Part shown: positions 45,453-56,431 of the stretch, one piece after another
Layout of the letters: each line of letters opens with the position of its first letter
Numbering within the stretch: position 1 is the stretch's first letter
Origin: Campylobacter subantarcticus LMG 24377
Lineage (GTDB): Bacteria; Campylobacterota; Campylobacteria; Campylobacterales; Campylobacteraceae
Assembly: GCF_000816305.1 (NCBI RefSeq)
Contig: NZ_CP007773.1
Span: 1,116,001-1,180,000 of the forward strand
Direction of reading: 5' to 3'
Length of the DNA stretch: 64,000 bases
Program-made: the position numbers and the translations under genes
Notes under the pieces: generated by a model
The model's database searches: none
Told to the model about the DNA's origin: nothing
Seen by the model: the letters and a program-made list of their open reading frames with translations, nothing else

Positions 45453-46663
45453 TCATTGCTTTATTTTTAACAAGTTTTGTCTTCGCAAAAGATGAGAATA
45501 AAATCATACAAGCACTTGTTTATGAAGAAGAAGGACAACTGCAAGATGCGTGTAATGTTTATGCGGATTTATTCAAAGAAAACAATGAAAGTATTTATCT
45601 AAAAAAAGCATTATTTCTTGCTCTTGGGGCTAATTTAAAAGAAAAAGAAGCGCTTATAAAAGCTTCTAAGGATTTTTTAGATCACCCTGCTATTGCTAGA
45701 TTAAATGCATTGTATTTTTTTGAAATAGGAGATTATAAACAAGCAGAGGCAATTCTTCATCAGCTTATTGAAAAAAAACAAGACTTTAAAAATCATGAAA
45801 TACTAGGAGATATTTTTGCCAAAAAAACCTTATACACCAAAGCCTTAGAACAATATAGCCTTGCTTATAAACTTTTTGCACATGAGAATTTATTGTTGAA
45901 AATGGTAGAAATCAATATAAAAAATAAAAACATTCATCAAGCAAAAAAACTACTAGAAGACTTTGTAAAAACATCAAGCTGTACACTTAAAACATGCACT
46001 CTACTTTTAAAAATCTATCAAGATCAAAAAAACTACAAAGCAAGTATTCAAACTCTTGAAAAGCTATACAAACTCAACCATGATATTAAATACATCTATG
46101 CTATCATAGAACTGCTAGTGCAAGAAAAAAACTACACTCAAGCTTTAAATTTAAGCCAAACATACAACATTAATCCTGATACTAAAATCTTCTTATATAC
46201 TCAAATAAAAGATTATAAGAAAGCTTATGCGATAGCACTCCAGCATTATAAACTTAGCCAAGATAAAAAATACCTCTCCATGGCAGGAGTTTTAGAGTTT
46301 GAAATTTATATGGATCCTAAAAGTAAAAAAATCAACGATCCTAAAATTCTAGCTTCTATTTTGAAAAAATTTGAAAAAAGCGTAGATGTGCGTAGCGATG
46401 CTTTATATCAAAACTACTATGGATACGCCTTAATCGAATATGATATCGATATAGCCAAAGGTATGGAGTTAGTAGGTTGGGCACTTGAACAAGAGCCGCA
46501 AAACCTTTACTATCTTGATTCGCTTGCCTGGGGATATTATAAACTCAAAGACTGCAAAAAAGCTTATGAAATTTTACAAAAAACACTTCACGATAAAGAA
46601 TTTTCAAGCTCAGATGAAAGTAAAGAGCACTTAAAGGCGATCAAAAAATGTTTACAAAAATAA
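45428..46663 (+). CDS. secreted tetratricopeptide-repeat protein
   Basis: The 411-aa protein begins with a signal peptide (MHRGLFSLIIALFLTSFVFAKDE, cleavage after about residue 20). The rest is almost wholly helical TPR-like repeats, for example YKQAEAILHQLIEKKQDFKNHEILGDIF-type units and a final YLDSLAWGYYKLKDCKKAYEIL near residue 365. It probably acts as a periplasmic or membrane-attached scaffold; the lack of a lipobox Cys argues against a lipoprotein here. The start lies 25 bases inside the YkgJ gene. Confidence 0.85.
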   Translation: MHRGLFSLIIALFLTSFVFAKDENKIIQALVYEEEGQLQDACNVYADLFKENNESIYLKKALFLALGANLKEKEALIKASKDFLDHPAIARLNALYFFEIGDYKQAEAILHQLIEKKQDFKNHEILGDIFAKKTLYTKALEQYSLAYKLFAHENLLLKMVEINIKNKNIHQAKKLLEDFVKTSSCTLKTCTLLLKIYQDQKNYKASIQTLEKLYKLNHDIKYIYAIIELLVQEKNYTQALNLSQTYNINPDTKIFLYTQIKDYKKAYAIALQHYKLSQDKKYLSMAGVLEFEIYMDPKSKKINDPKILASILKKFEKSVDVRSDALYQNYYGYALIEYDIDIAKGMELVGWALEQEPQNLYYLDSLAWGYYKLKDCKKAYEILQKTLHDKEFSSSDESKEHLKAIKKCLQK

Positions 46664-47250
46664 ATCTTGAAGACTGTTTTTCAAAAACACAAAAAATTCT
46701 AGAAACAAAAAAAGAAATTTTTCCTTATGATATGCTAGGACGTAGCTTAGCTTCCAATGCTTTTTATCCTAAAGATATCTATACACTTTTGATTGAAGGA
46801 AGACTTTCAAATTTTTTATACTCCAAAGACTTAAATTTTGATCAAGCAAACTTTGATGCTGTTATCTTGCCAACAAGTTCTTTACAAAACCATGATATAC
46901 AAAATTTAAGTCTTTTTAGACGTTACCATGAAAAACCTGTGATTCAGTTTGATTTTATTTTTGATGAATATCAAATTTTAGAAAGCTTAGTTTATGGTGC
47001 AGATGCATTTATCATTTTCCCTAAAATGCTTAAAACTATGCAACTTAAAAAGCTCTATAATTTTGCCATTCATCTTGGTCTAGAAGCTATTTTTTACCTA
47101 GAAAACAAAACAGATCTTAACCATGCTATTTTAGCTGGAGCTAGAATTTTTCTCCTTGAAGATAAAAACCTTTTACCTTTAATACCAAAAAATAAAGCAC
47201 TAATAAGCAAAAACATCACAAATTTACATGCAAACATAAAGGAAATATAA
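46648..47250 (+). CDS. degenerate TrpC-like (indole-3-glycerol phosphate synthase fold) protein
   Basis: The 200-aa protein keeps the outline of TrpC but not its chemistry. FPYDMLGRSLASNAFYPKD near residue 25 matches the epsilonproteobacterial TrpC N-terminus. The next block, which should hold the substrate-binding KKASPSKG, is absent, so the protein is about 55 residues shorter than usual. VIQFDFIFDEYQILESLVYGADAFIIF near residue 100 corresponds to LRKDFIIDEYQI, with the catalytic Lys replaced by Phe. The later Glu (in LVEVH) and Asn (in GINNRNL) are also lost (AIFYLE and FLLEDKNL). The frame is intact with close overlaps on both sides (16 bases and 1 base). It cannot be a working synthase; it is either a decaying gene or a repurposed fold. 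Confidence 0.75.
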   Translation: MFTKINLEDCFSKTQKILETKKEIFPYDMLGRSLASNAFYPKDIYTLLIEGRLSNFLYSKDLNFDQANFDAVILPTSSLQNHDIQNLSLFRRYHEKPVIQFDFIFDEYQILESLVYGADAFIIFPKMLKTMQLKKLYNFAIHLGLEAIFYLENKTDLNHAILAGARIFLLEDKNLLPLIPKNKALISKNITNLHANIKEI

Positions 47251-47738
47251 TGGAGTATTTATACGCACCTTGGAGAGATGTTTATTTTAACACTAAAGAT
47301 AAAGATTTTTGTCCTTTTTGCCACTGTAGACAAAATTTACATGAAGATGAAAAACTTGGTGTGATTTTTAGAGCCAAACACTGCTTTGGAGTTATGAATA
47401 AATACCCTTATAGCCCAGGACATTTTATGATCATACCTTATGTACACTTAGAAAACATAGAAGATTTAAATGATGAAACATGGCTTGAAATCAGCCATTT
47501 TGTGCGAATTGGCGTAAAAATCTTAAAACAAGAATTTCATGCCAAAGGAGTTAATATAGGTATGAACCTAGGCACTGCAGCAGGTGCTGGTATAGCACCA
47601 CATTGTCACTATCATTTAATCCCAAGATGGCAAGGAGATACAAACTTTATCACCACCATAGGACAAACTAGAGTTTGTGGTAGCGATTTGGAAAAAGTAT
47701 ATATGAGTTTATGCAAAGCATTTAAAGACTATGTATAA
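47250..47738 (+). CDS. HIT family hydrolase
   Basis: The 162-aa protein has the histidine-triad HCHYHLIPRW (His118, His120, His122; His-x-His-x-His) with the preceding NLGTAAGAGIAPH. A zinc-type Cys pair near the N-terminus (CPFCHCR, Cys21 and Cys24) is like FHIT/Ap4A-type HIT proteins. It probably hydrolyses dinucleoside polyphosphates or adenosine phosphoramidates. Its start shares a base with the TrpC-like stop (TAATG) and its end overlaps mnmH by 8 bases. Confidence 0.93.
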   Translation: MEYLYAPWRDVYFNTKDKDFCPFCHCRQNLHEDEKLGVIFRAKHCFGVMNKYPYSPGHFMIIPYVHLENIEDLNDETWLEISHFVRIGVKILKQEFHAKGVNIGMNLGTAAGAGIAPHCHYHLIPRWQGDTNFITTIGQTRVCGSDLEKVYMSLCKAFKDYV

Positions 47739-48714
47739 AGAAGTTAATTTTGAAGATTTTTTAACTTACAATTTTGATCTTTTAATTGATGTTAGAAGTC
47801 CTAAAGAATACCATCATGCCCATATTAAAAATGCGCAAAATTACTATGCGTTAAACGATGTTGAATTTCAAGAAATTGGTACACTTTATAAGAAAAACAA
47901 AGGCTTAGCTAAAGCAGAAGGCGCAAGCTATATATGTAAAAACATGAGCGAGCATATTCTCAAGCTTTATCAAACATGTAAAATCGGATCTTTGGTTGGC
48001 ATTTATTGTGCAAGAGGTGGAAAAAGATCCAAAGCTGTAGCTTTAATCTTAGCCGAACTAGGATATAGGGTTGTAAGATTAGAAGGTGGATATAAAGCCT
48101 ATAGAAGTTATGTAAGTGCTTTTTTCACCAAAAACTTAAACATCGAGTTCTTATGCCTTTGTGGTAATACAGCAAGCGGAAAAAGTGATCTAATACAAAG
48201 CTTAGACAATGCTTTGAATTTAGAAAAACTAGCCAACCACCAAGGATCAAGTTTTGGTAAAATTTATGGAGAACAACCTAGTCAAAAAGCCTTTGAAGAT
48301 GAGTTATTTTTCTTTTTAAAAGACTGCCCTTTTCAAACTTGCTTTATAGAAGCTGAAAGTAGACAAATTGGAAATTTAACCTTACCATTAAATCTTTACA
48401 ATAGCATGCAAAATGCTAAGAAAATTTGGTGTGAATGTGATATGAATTTGCGCATTCAAAGAGTGTTAAAGCATTATACTCCTATGGAAAAAGATGTGTT
48501 TTATAAAAATGTAGAAAAAATTTCTCCCTATATTAGTAAAAAATTTAAATCAAAACTTTGCGAGAACTTTGAAAACAACCTTTTAGAACAATGCATCAAG
48601 ATGCTTTTTGAATATTATGATAAAGTGTATAAAAAACCTACAAAGATTGATTATTTTATCGATAGTTCAAATTTAGAAGAAGCTAAGAAAAATCTTATGA
48701 GTTTAAACTCATAA
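47731..48714 (+). CDS. mnmH: tRNA 2-selenouridine synthase
   Basis: The 327-aa protein (also SelU/YbbB) has an N-terminal rhodanese domain (LIDVRSPKEYHHAHIKNA near residue 18, catalytic Cys93 in YCARGGKRSKAVAL). A P-loop domain follows (Walker A GNTASGKSDLI near residue 145). It replaces sulfur by selenium at the wobble uridine of some tRNAs, via geranylation. It needs selenophosphate, as does the selenoprotein at 5763. It is slightly shorter than the E. coli enzyme (364). Its last codons lie inside a 26-base palindrome shared with the converging phosphate transporter gene. Confidence 0.93.
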   Translation: MYKEVNFEDFLTYNFDLLIDVRSPKEYHHAHIKNAQNYYALNDVEFQEIGTLYKKNKGLAKAEGASYICKNMSEHILKLYQTCKIGSLVGIYCARGGKRSKAVALILAELGYRVVRLEGGYKAYRSYVSAFFTKNLNIEFLCLCGNTASGKSDLIQSLDNALNLEKLANHQGSSFGKIYGEQPSQKAFEDELFFFLKDCPFQTCFIEAESRQIGNLTLPLNLYNSMQNAKKIWCECDMNLRIQRVLKHYTPMEKDVFYKNVEKISPYISKKFKSKLCENFENNLLEQCIKMLFEYYDKVYKKPTKIDYFIDSSNLEEAKKNLMSLNS

Positions 48715-48717
48715 GAT
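48692..48717. terminator. perfect 26-base palindrome at the mnmH / phosphate transporter junction
   Basis: ATCTTATGAGTTT is followed at once by its exact inverse complement. Both stop codons of the converging genes (mnmH 48712-48714, transporter 48709-48711) lie inside it. As RNA on either strand it folds into an 11-bp hairpin with a TTAA loop. It probably terminates both genes, though the following T-run is weak. Confidence 0.65.
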
Positions 48718-50229
48718 AATATTAACAAAAATTATAAAAATAACACTAGAAAGAATTCCAGCAACTGGCAAAGTGATCACCCATGCTAAACCTATCGGTT
48801 TCATCATGCCCCATTTTGCATCTTTATTAAACACCCCTATACCCAAAATAGCACCAATTAAAATATGAGTTGAGCTTACAGGAATTCCTAATTGAGTTGC
48901 CAAAAGTATAACTATACTTGCACCTAATTCAGCGCTAAAACCTGTTGTTGGTTTGATTTCAGCAAGTTTTGATCCCACTGTTTGAATTACTTCTTTACCT
49001 AAAAACCAAAGCCCTATAACCAAAGCTATACCAAACATCAACATTACTGCAAATGGCACTGGTGAACTAGGATTGATAGTGTTGTTTTTAAGTACATCTA
49101 AAATTGCAGCAAATGGCCCAAGTGCATTAGCTATATCATTTGCCCCATGAGAAAATGCAAAACTTGAAGCGGTAAAAATTTGAAACCATGAAAAAATCTT
49201 TTCAATGGTTTTATTAGCTTGAGTTTTTTTCATCAATCTTACAACCGCTAAAGTAACAATATAAGCAAAAATAGAAATAATCGAAACTATCCATAAATTT
49301 TGCATCACATCTAAAGTCGAAACCTTGCTTAAACCCTTAAATAAAAACATAGAAGAAATAATCAAAGCTCCCACACCTGCGATCAATGGTACATGGAATT
49401 TCATTTTTGAAAAAACATCGATATTTTTTTCTTTTTCTTTCAACTCTTTAATTTTTAATTTATATTCGCTTCTTTTTTCATCATCATCTAAAACAATCGC
49501 ACTTAACTCTTTAATTTGCTCTTCTTGGCTTTTGTTTTTTAAATTAGCAAAATATTCTTCTTTAAAAGCTTTTCTTTCTTTTTTTATTTCTTTTACCACT
49601 AGCGAAATATCTTCAGATGGCTTTAGGATTTTTTTATAAATATAAGCATAAATTAAATACGCTACAAGTCCACCAAGTAATGGAGAGATAATCCAACTCA
49701 TAGCAATTTTATAGATACCATTCCAATTTACCATAGAAAATGCTTTATCTTGATCAAAAAACACAAATCCCATAGCAATACTAGAACCAACAATCCCGCC
49801 TATAATACTATGTGTAGTAGATACAGGAAGTCCTTTTTTTGTTGCAATAAACAACCAAACTCCTGAACTTAATAAAGCTGAAAGCATAACACATACAAAA
49901 ACCATAGGTTCAACCCCATCAGGTAAAACCACAATGCCACTTCTTATGGTATTTGTTACTTCTCCCCCTGCAAATACAGCCCCGCTTAATTCAAACACAG
50001 CCGCAATAATCAAAGCTTGTTTAATCGTAACTGTTTTAGCGCCCACACTTGTACCAAAAGAATTTGCTACATCATTACCGCCAACGTTAAAGGCCATGAA
50101 AATTCCAAAGATACTCGCTAAAATAAACAATACCATGGAATTATTAGAGATATAATTATAACCCCAAACAAAAAAGCATAGCACACTCACAATAAAAATA
50201 AAAAATGCAATCGCGTTATCTTTACTCAA
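48709..50229 (-). CDS. PiT family inorganic phosphate transporter
   Basis: The 506-aa inner-membrane protein has the two inverted PiT signature repeats: FNVGGNDVANSFGTSVGAKTVT-type near residue 47 and FSHGANDIANALGPFAAIL near 360. Two halves of several membrane segments flank a charged cytoplasmic loop (about residues 205-275). It imports phosphate by proton or sodium symport. It is a single gene that overlaps mnmH tail-to-tail by 6 bases. Confidence 0.94.
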   Translation of the reverse strand: MSKDNAIAFFIFIVSVLCFFVWGYNYISNNSMVLFILASIFGIFMAFNVGGNDVANSFGTSVGAKTVTIKQALIIAAVFELSGAVFAGGEVTNTIRSGIVVLPDGVEPMVFVCVMLSALLSSGVWLFIATKKGLPVSTTHSIIGGIVGSSIAMGFVFFDQDKAFSMVNWNGIYKIAMSWIISPLLGGLVAYLIYAYIYKKILKPSEDISLVVKEIKKERKAFKEEYFANLKNKSQEEQIKELSAIVLDDDEKRSEYKLKIKELKEKEKNIDVFSKMKFHVPLIAGVGALIISSMFLFKGLSKVSTLDVMQNLWIVSIISIFAYIVTLAVVRLMKKTQANKTIEKIFSWFQIFTASSFAFSHGANDIANALGPFAAILDVLKNNTINPSSPVPFAVMLMFGIALVIGLWFLGKEVIQTVGSKLAEIKPTTGFSAELGASIVILLATQLGIPVSSTHILIGAILGIGVFNKDAKWGMMKPIGLAWVITLPVAGILSSVIFIIFVNIIL

Positions 50230-50274
50230 GCATTCTCCTTAGAATTGATTTTGAGACTATCATTTTAGTGATTT

Positions 50275-52148
<1,874 letters not shown>

Positions 52149-52167
52149 TTATAAGTTTTTTAGCTAT

Positions 52168-52173
52168 TATACT
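52168..52173 (+). promoter_or_regulatory. -10 box of the Ppx/GppA-like operon
   Basis: TATACT lies 23 bases before the GTG start at 52196 and ahead of the AAGGAG ribosome site. It is in the 56-base gap to the divergent pdxJ. Confidence 0.4.
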
Positions 52174-52195
52174 TTAAATTTTTTAAGGAGAGCTG

Positions 52196-53160
52196 GTGTT
52201 AGGTATTGATATGGGATCAAACACATTAAGGGCTGTTTTAATGGATAAAAATTTCAACAAATTACAAAGTGAAGAATTTATCATAGCAGCGGCTAAAAAT
52301 ATGCAAAATGACACTATTAGCGATGAAGCTATTGAAAGAATTTTTAACGCTTTGAAATCTTTAAAAGAAAAAAATTACGATCTAAGTCAAGCAAAAGCAG
52401 TTGCCACAGCTGCTTTTAGAAAAGCAAAAAATGTTACAACTATTATGGAACAAATTGAAAAAAAATTTCAACTCAAAGTGCAAATCATAGATGCAAAAAC
52501 CGAAGCAAGATTAAGCATTTTAGGTATGCAAGAAAGACTTAAAAGTCTAAAATTATTCAAAAAACAACTAAGTTATTGTGATTTAGGTGGTGCATCTTGT
52601 GAAATCTCTAGTGAGCAATCTTGCAAAAGTTATGATTTTGGCATCATTAGTTTTTATGAAAGAATGCGATTTAGAACCACAAAACCTAGTGCTTATATGC
52701 GTTTTTTTAAGAAAAATCCACAAAACCTTAAATACATCAAAGACAAAAACTTAAAATTTCATCTTAGTTCTTATCCTATGCATTTTAAACAGATTTTATT
52801 TCAAGCGCTAACCATAAGTAAGCACATCAAAAAAGAAATCAAGGGAAGTTATTTTGTTTTAAATTCAGGTGTACCAACCACACTTTGTGCTTACAAACAA
52901 AATATAAAATACAAAGATTACCTAGAAGAAAGTGTTAATGGTAAAATACTTCAAAAAAGGAATTTTTTTAATTTTGCATTGAAAATTTGGAATTTAGAAC
53001 AAGAAAAAGCTAGAATTTATCTTGGAGAAAACAGAAAAAATACCTTATAGCCGGTTCTTTAATCCTTTTTGCTTTATTTGAAAAGCAAAAACTCATTGTC
53101 ATTGATGATGGTGTTAGAGAAGGTGTGTGTATAGCACATTTTAAAAATATTAAAATTTAA
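52196..53160 (+). pseudogene. Ppx/GppA phosphatase family gene with a single-base frameshift
   Basis: The frame begins with GTG (MLGIDMGSNTLRAVLM; ribosome site AAGGAG) and shows the sugar-kinase/Hsp70-like phosphatase motifs VATAAFRKAKNV, DAKTEARLSILGM and SYCDLGGASCEIS. It stops at 53050 after an A6 tract (53035-53040). If the tract had seven A, the frame would continue KKYLIAGSLILFALFEKQ...VIDDGVREGVCIAHF to a stop at 53158-53160, giving about 321 residues and the expected IDDGVREG near the C-terminus. So the last about 37 codons are shifted out of frame. The cause is a deletion, slippage in the homopolymer, or a sequence error. The family hydrolyses polyphosphate or pppGpp. The stop of the restored frame is 10 bases before the GatB/YqeY start. 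Confidence 0.8.
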
Positions 53161-53170
53161 AGGAGAAAAA

Positions 53171-53614
53171 ATGAATTTAAAAGATCAAATTTTAGAAGAT
53201 ATCAAAGAAGCTATGCGTAGCAAAGATGACTTCAAAAGAAACACTCTAAGAACGCTTAATGCTAGTTTTAAACAAATAGAAGTTGATGAAAGAATCACGC
53301 TCGATGATGAAAGAATTTACAAAATCATTGCAAGTGAAATCAAAAAAAGAAACGAAGCTGCACTAGCTTTCAATAAGGGCGCTAGAGAAGATTTAGCACA
53401 AAAAGAACTTCAAGAAGTCGCTATTTTAAGTGCTTATTTACCTAAACAGCTAAGCGATGAGGAATTAGAAAGCGAATTAAAAAAACTGATAGAAAAATTA
53501 CAAATTAATTCTTTAAAAGAACAAGGTGTTTTAATGAAAGAAGCTAAAGTAGTTTTTGGTGTGAGTGTTGATGGCAAAAGACTCAATGAAATGGTTAGAA
53601 AGCTTTTAGCATGA
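53171..53614 (+). CDS. GatB/YqeY domain-containing protein
   Basis: The 147-aa protein is a stand-alone YqeY: LKDQILEDIKEAMRSKDDFKRNTLRTLNASFKQIEVDER at the start and YLPKQLSDEELESELKK followed by a helical end. The domain is also found at the tail of GatB, where it contacts tRNA; stand-alone members may have a tRNA-related role. AAAGGAGAA precedes the ATG. Its stop overlaps the nuclease gene by 4 bases (ATGA). Confidence 0.92.
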   Translation: MNLKDQILEDIKEAMRSKDDFKRNTLRTLNASFKQIEVDERITLDDERIYKIIASEIKKRNEAALAFNKGAREDLAQKELQEVAILSAYLPKQLSDEELESELKKLIEKLQINSLKEQGVLMKEAKVVFGVSVDGKRLNEMVRKLLA

Positions 53615-54264
53615 AAAAAGTTTTAACGCTTTGTGCTTTAGCTTTAAGCTCTTTTGCTTATACTCAATATGAATTACACCCTAGTTTTAAGCCGTATTTT
53701 AAAGAATGCTCTTTATTGATGGATAAGTATTATTACATCAATTGTTATAATTATAATTATAAGGGTACCAAGGCCATTGCTTATAAACTAGAAGCTAAAA
53801 TTTTAAATCAAGGGCACATCAAAAAACGCCCACGCTTTGAAGATGATACCAATATCCCTAAAAAATACAGAACTTACTGGGAGGATTACCTAAGAAGCGG
53901 CTACACAAGAGGACATGTCGTGCCTAATCAATCCATGAATGCAACTCCACAAGCCCAACTTAGCACTTTTTTAATGAGTAATATCACACCACAAAAAAAA
54001 GATATCAATGCTGAAATTTGGAATGAAATCGAACAAAGAGAGCGGTATTTAGCAAAGAAAAATAAAGAATTAGAAGTCTTAAATTTAGTGCTTTATGATG
54101 ACAAACCAAAACGCATTAAAAACAATATAGCCATTCCTAGTTTTTATGTCAAAATTCTTAAGGCTAAAAATTTTAGCGAATGTTATAAAGTGCCAAATAA
54201 CGATAATTTTGCAAGATTTGACAGAAATTATTTCAAAGAAGACTGTAAGAAATATATTGATTAA
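53611..54264 (+). CDS. secreted DNA/RNA non-specific endonuclease
   Basis: The 217-aa protein has a signal peptide (MKKVLTLCALALSSFAYT, cleavage near residue 17). It carries the beta-beta-alpha-metal nuclease motif as SGYTRGHVVPNQSMN near residue 101, where other members have DRGH; the His is the general base and a later Asn (SNITPQKKDINAEIWNEIE) binds the metal. Such nucleases act in the periplasm or outside and limit DNA uptake in Campylobacter. The Asp-to-Thr change in DRGH is tolerated in some relatives. The gene overlaps the YqeY gene by 4 bases. Confidence 0.9.
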   Translation: MKKVLTLCALALSSFAYTQYELHPSFKPYFKECSLLMDKYYYINCYNYNYKGTKAIAYKLEAKILNQGHIKKRPRFEDDTNIPKKYRTYWEDYLRSGYTRGHVVPNQSMNATPQAQLSTFLMSNITPQKKDINAEIWNEIEQRERYLAKKNKELEVLNLVLYDDKPKRIKNNIAIPSFYVKILKAKNFSECYKVPNNDNFARFDRNYFKEDCKKYID

Positions 54265-54300
54265 TTAAACTAGAAGCTTTATGCTTCTAGTTTAATTTTT
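54263..54300. terminator. strong bidirectional terminator between the nuclease and dnaK
   Basis: AATTAAACTAGAAGC (54263-54277) pairs perfectly with GCTTCTAGTTTAATT (54283-54297) over a 5-base loop, followed by T5. It stands between the nuclease stop and the dnaK stop and serves both. Confidence 0.85.
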
Positions 54301-56161
54301 ACTCAACTTCAGCATCAATTACATCATCATCTTTTTTCTTTTGAGTATTTGGCTCTTCTTTTTTATACATATTTTCCGCTAATTTATGAGAAACTTCGCT
54401 TAAAGCTTTCATTTTGCTTTCGATTTCTTCTTTAGAAGCATTAGCATTTTTCAATGTTTCTTTTAACTCATCTAAAGCTTTTTGGATATTTGCTTTGTCA
54501 TCTTCGCCTACTTTATCGCCAAGCTCATTTAAAGATTTTTCTACTTGATGTACTAAGCTATCAGCAGCATTTCTAGCTTCTACTGCTTCTTTGCGTTTTC
54601 TATCTTCTTCCTTATGAAGCTCTGCATCTTTTACCATGTTATTGATCTCTTCTTCACTTAGTCCACTTGAACCTGTGATTTTGATCTCTTGTGCTTTTCC
54701 TGTAGCTTTGTCTTTTGCGCTAACTGTTAAAATACCATTTGCATCAATATCAAAAGTTACTTCAATTTGTGGCATACCACGAGGCGCTGGTGGAATTCCT
54801 TCAAGATTGAAATTTCCTAAAGATTTATTATCACGGCTAAATTCTCTCTCACCTTGTAAAACATTGATAGTAACTGCACTTTGATTATCTTCAGCAGTTG
54901 AGAAAACTTGTTCTTTTTTAGTTGGAATCGTTGTGCCTTTTTCGATGATTTTAGTCATCACCCCACCCAAAGTTTCAATACCCAAAGAAAGTGGAGTTAC
55001 ATCAAGTAATAATACATCTTTAACATCACCTTTAATAACCGCACCTTGAATCGCCGCACCAATTGCTACAACTTCATCAGGATTTACCGACTTATTAAGC
55101 TCTTTACCAAAAGCTTTTTTAACTTCTTCTTGCACAAGAGGAACACGAGTAGAACCACCCACCATAACGATTTCTTTTACTTCACTCTTATCAAGTCCTG
55201 CATCTTTTACTACTTCGTTAATTTTACTAATAGTTTCAGCTACTAGACCATCAATCATGCTTTCAAATTTAGCTCTTGTTAAAGTTTTAGCTAAATGTTT
55301 TGGACCACTTGCATCAGCTGTGATGAATGGTAAGTTAATATTAGTTTCATTAGCTGAACTTAATTCTTTTTTAGCATTTTCAGCTGCTTCTTTTAATCTT
55401 TGCAAAGCCATTACATCGTTTTTAAGATCTATACCTGTTTCATCTTTAAACTCATTTGCTAAAAAGTCGATTAATTTATTATCAAAATCATCACCACCTA
55501 AAAATGCATTACCACCCGTTGCTAAAACTTCTACAACATTATCGCCTGTTTCAAGCACAGTAACATCAAATGTACCACCACCTAAATCATAAACTACGAT
55601 TTTTTCACTTTCTTTTTTATCAAGACCATAGGCTAAAGCTGCTGCAGTTGGTTCGTTAATAATTCTTAACACATTTAATCCTGCAACTTGTCCTGCTTCT
55701 TTCGTAGCTTTTCTTTGCGCATCATTAAAATATGCTGGAACAGTGATCACCGCATCTTCTACTTTTTCACCCAAGAAAGCTTCTGCATCTTCTTTTAATT
55801 TCATTAGAACTTTTGCTGAAATTTCTTGCGGAGTATAAATTTTCCCTGCTATTTCAATCGCACAAGCCCCATTTCTTTCTGTGATATGATAAGGTAAACG
55901 ATTTTTAGCTTCTTTTGCTGCTTCTTCATTAATCATTAAACCCATAATTCTTTTAATAGAATAAATTGTTTTTTCAGGGTTAGTAACCGCTTGACGCTTA
56001 GCACTATCACCTACTAAAACCTCGCCTTTATCAGTAAAAGCAACTACCGAAGGAGTGGTATTTTTACCTTCTTTATTTGGGATAACTTTACTCTCACCTC
56101 TTTCATACACACTCACACAAGAATTTGTTGTACCTAAATCTATACCTATAACTTTTGCCAT
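54299..56161 (-). CDS. dnaK: chaperone DnaK (Hsp70)
   Basis: The 620-aa ATP-dependent chaperone starts [20 protein letters not shown]. It shows all Hsp70 signatures: [16 protein letters not shown] near residue 190, [16 protein letters not shown] near 335, the linker [19 protein letters not shown] near 380 and the helical lid after 500. The length is standard. It follows grpE and a small inserted gene on the same strand; a 30-base gap with AAGGAT precedes the ATG. It is expected to be transcribed from the promoter in front of the decayed hrcA. Confidence 0.98.
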   Translation of the reverse strand: MAKVIGIDLGTTNSCVSVYERGESKVIPNKEGKNTTPSVVAFTDKGEVLVGDSAKRQAVTNPEKTIYSIKRIMGLMINEEAAKEAKNRLPYHITERNGACAIEIAGKIYTPQEISAKVLMKLKEDAEAFLGEKVEDAVITVPAYFNDAQRKATKEAGQVAGLNVLRIINEPTAAALAYGLDKKESEKIVVYDLGGGTFDVTVLETGDNVVEVLATGGNAFLGGDDFDNKLIDFLANEFKDETGIDLKNDVMALQRLKEAAENAKKELSSANETNINLPFITADASGPKHLAKTLTRAKFESMIDGLVAETISKINEVVKDAGLDKSEVKEIVMVGGSTRVPLVQEEVKKAFGKELNKSVNPDEVVAIGAAIQGAVIKGDVKDVLLLDVTPLSLGIETLGGVMTKIIEKGTTIPTKKEQVFSTAEDNQSAVTINVLQGEREFSRDNKSLGNFNLEGIPPAPRGMPQIEVTFDIDANGILTVSAKDKATGKAQEIKITGSSGLSEEEINNMVKDAELHKEEDRKRKEAVEARNAADSLVHQVEKSLNELGDKVGEDDKANIQKALDELKETLKNANASKEEIESKMKALSEVSHKLAENMYKKEEPNTQKKKDDDVIDAEVE

Positions 56162-56191
56162 TTTTTATCCTTTTTATTTAAATGTATTTTT

Positions 56192-56413
56192 TTAATTAAT
56201 AATATGATTATATTTTCCATTTTCAATTCTCCATGCACACATATATAAAGCATGTCCGGATCTTTCTTTTCCGGTATTATTAAAATGGATTATAGAATAC
56301 TGATTTCCATCTTCATATGTTCTAAAACTTCCATTTGCATCTATATAATTTTTAATAGATAGAATTTCCTCTTTTGTATATTTTTTTCCACTATCTTTTT
56401 TTTGCTTTGCCAT
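56192..56413 (-). CDS. hypothetical 73-aa protein between grpE and dnaK
   Basis: A 73-residue, mostly polar protein (MAKQKKDSGKKYTKEEI..., ending with ALYMCAWRIENGKYNHIIN) sits exactly between grpE and dnaK, where Campylobacter normally has nothing. The ATG at 56413 has AAGGA 7 bases upstream; a TTG at 56416 adds one residue and is less likely. It has no signal peptide or membrane segment and one Cys. I do not recognise a family. Being in a stress operon, it may be a small stress-induced protein, but its presence there could also be an insertion. Confidence 0.7.
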   Translation of the reverse strand: MAKQKKDSGKKYTKEEILSIKNYIDANGSFRTYEDGNQYSIIHFNNTGKERSGHALYMCAWRIENGKYNHIIN

Positions 56414-56431
56414 CAAAAATCCTTTTTAATT

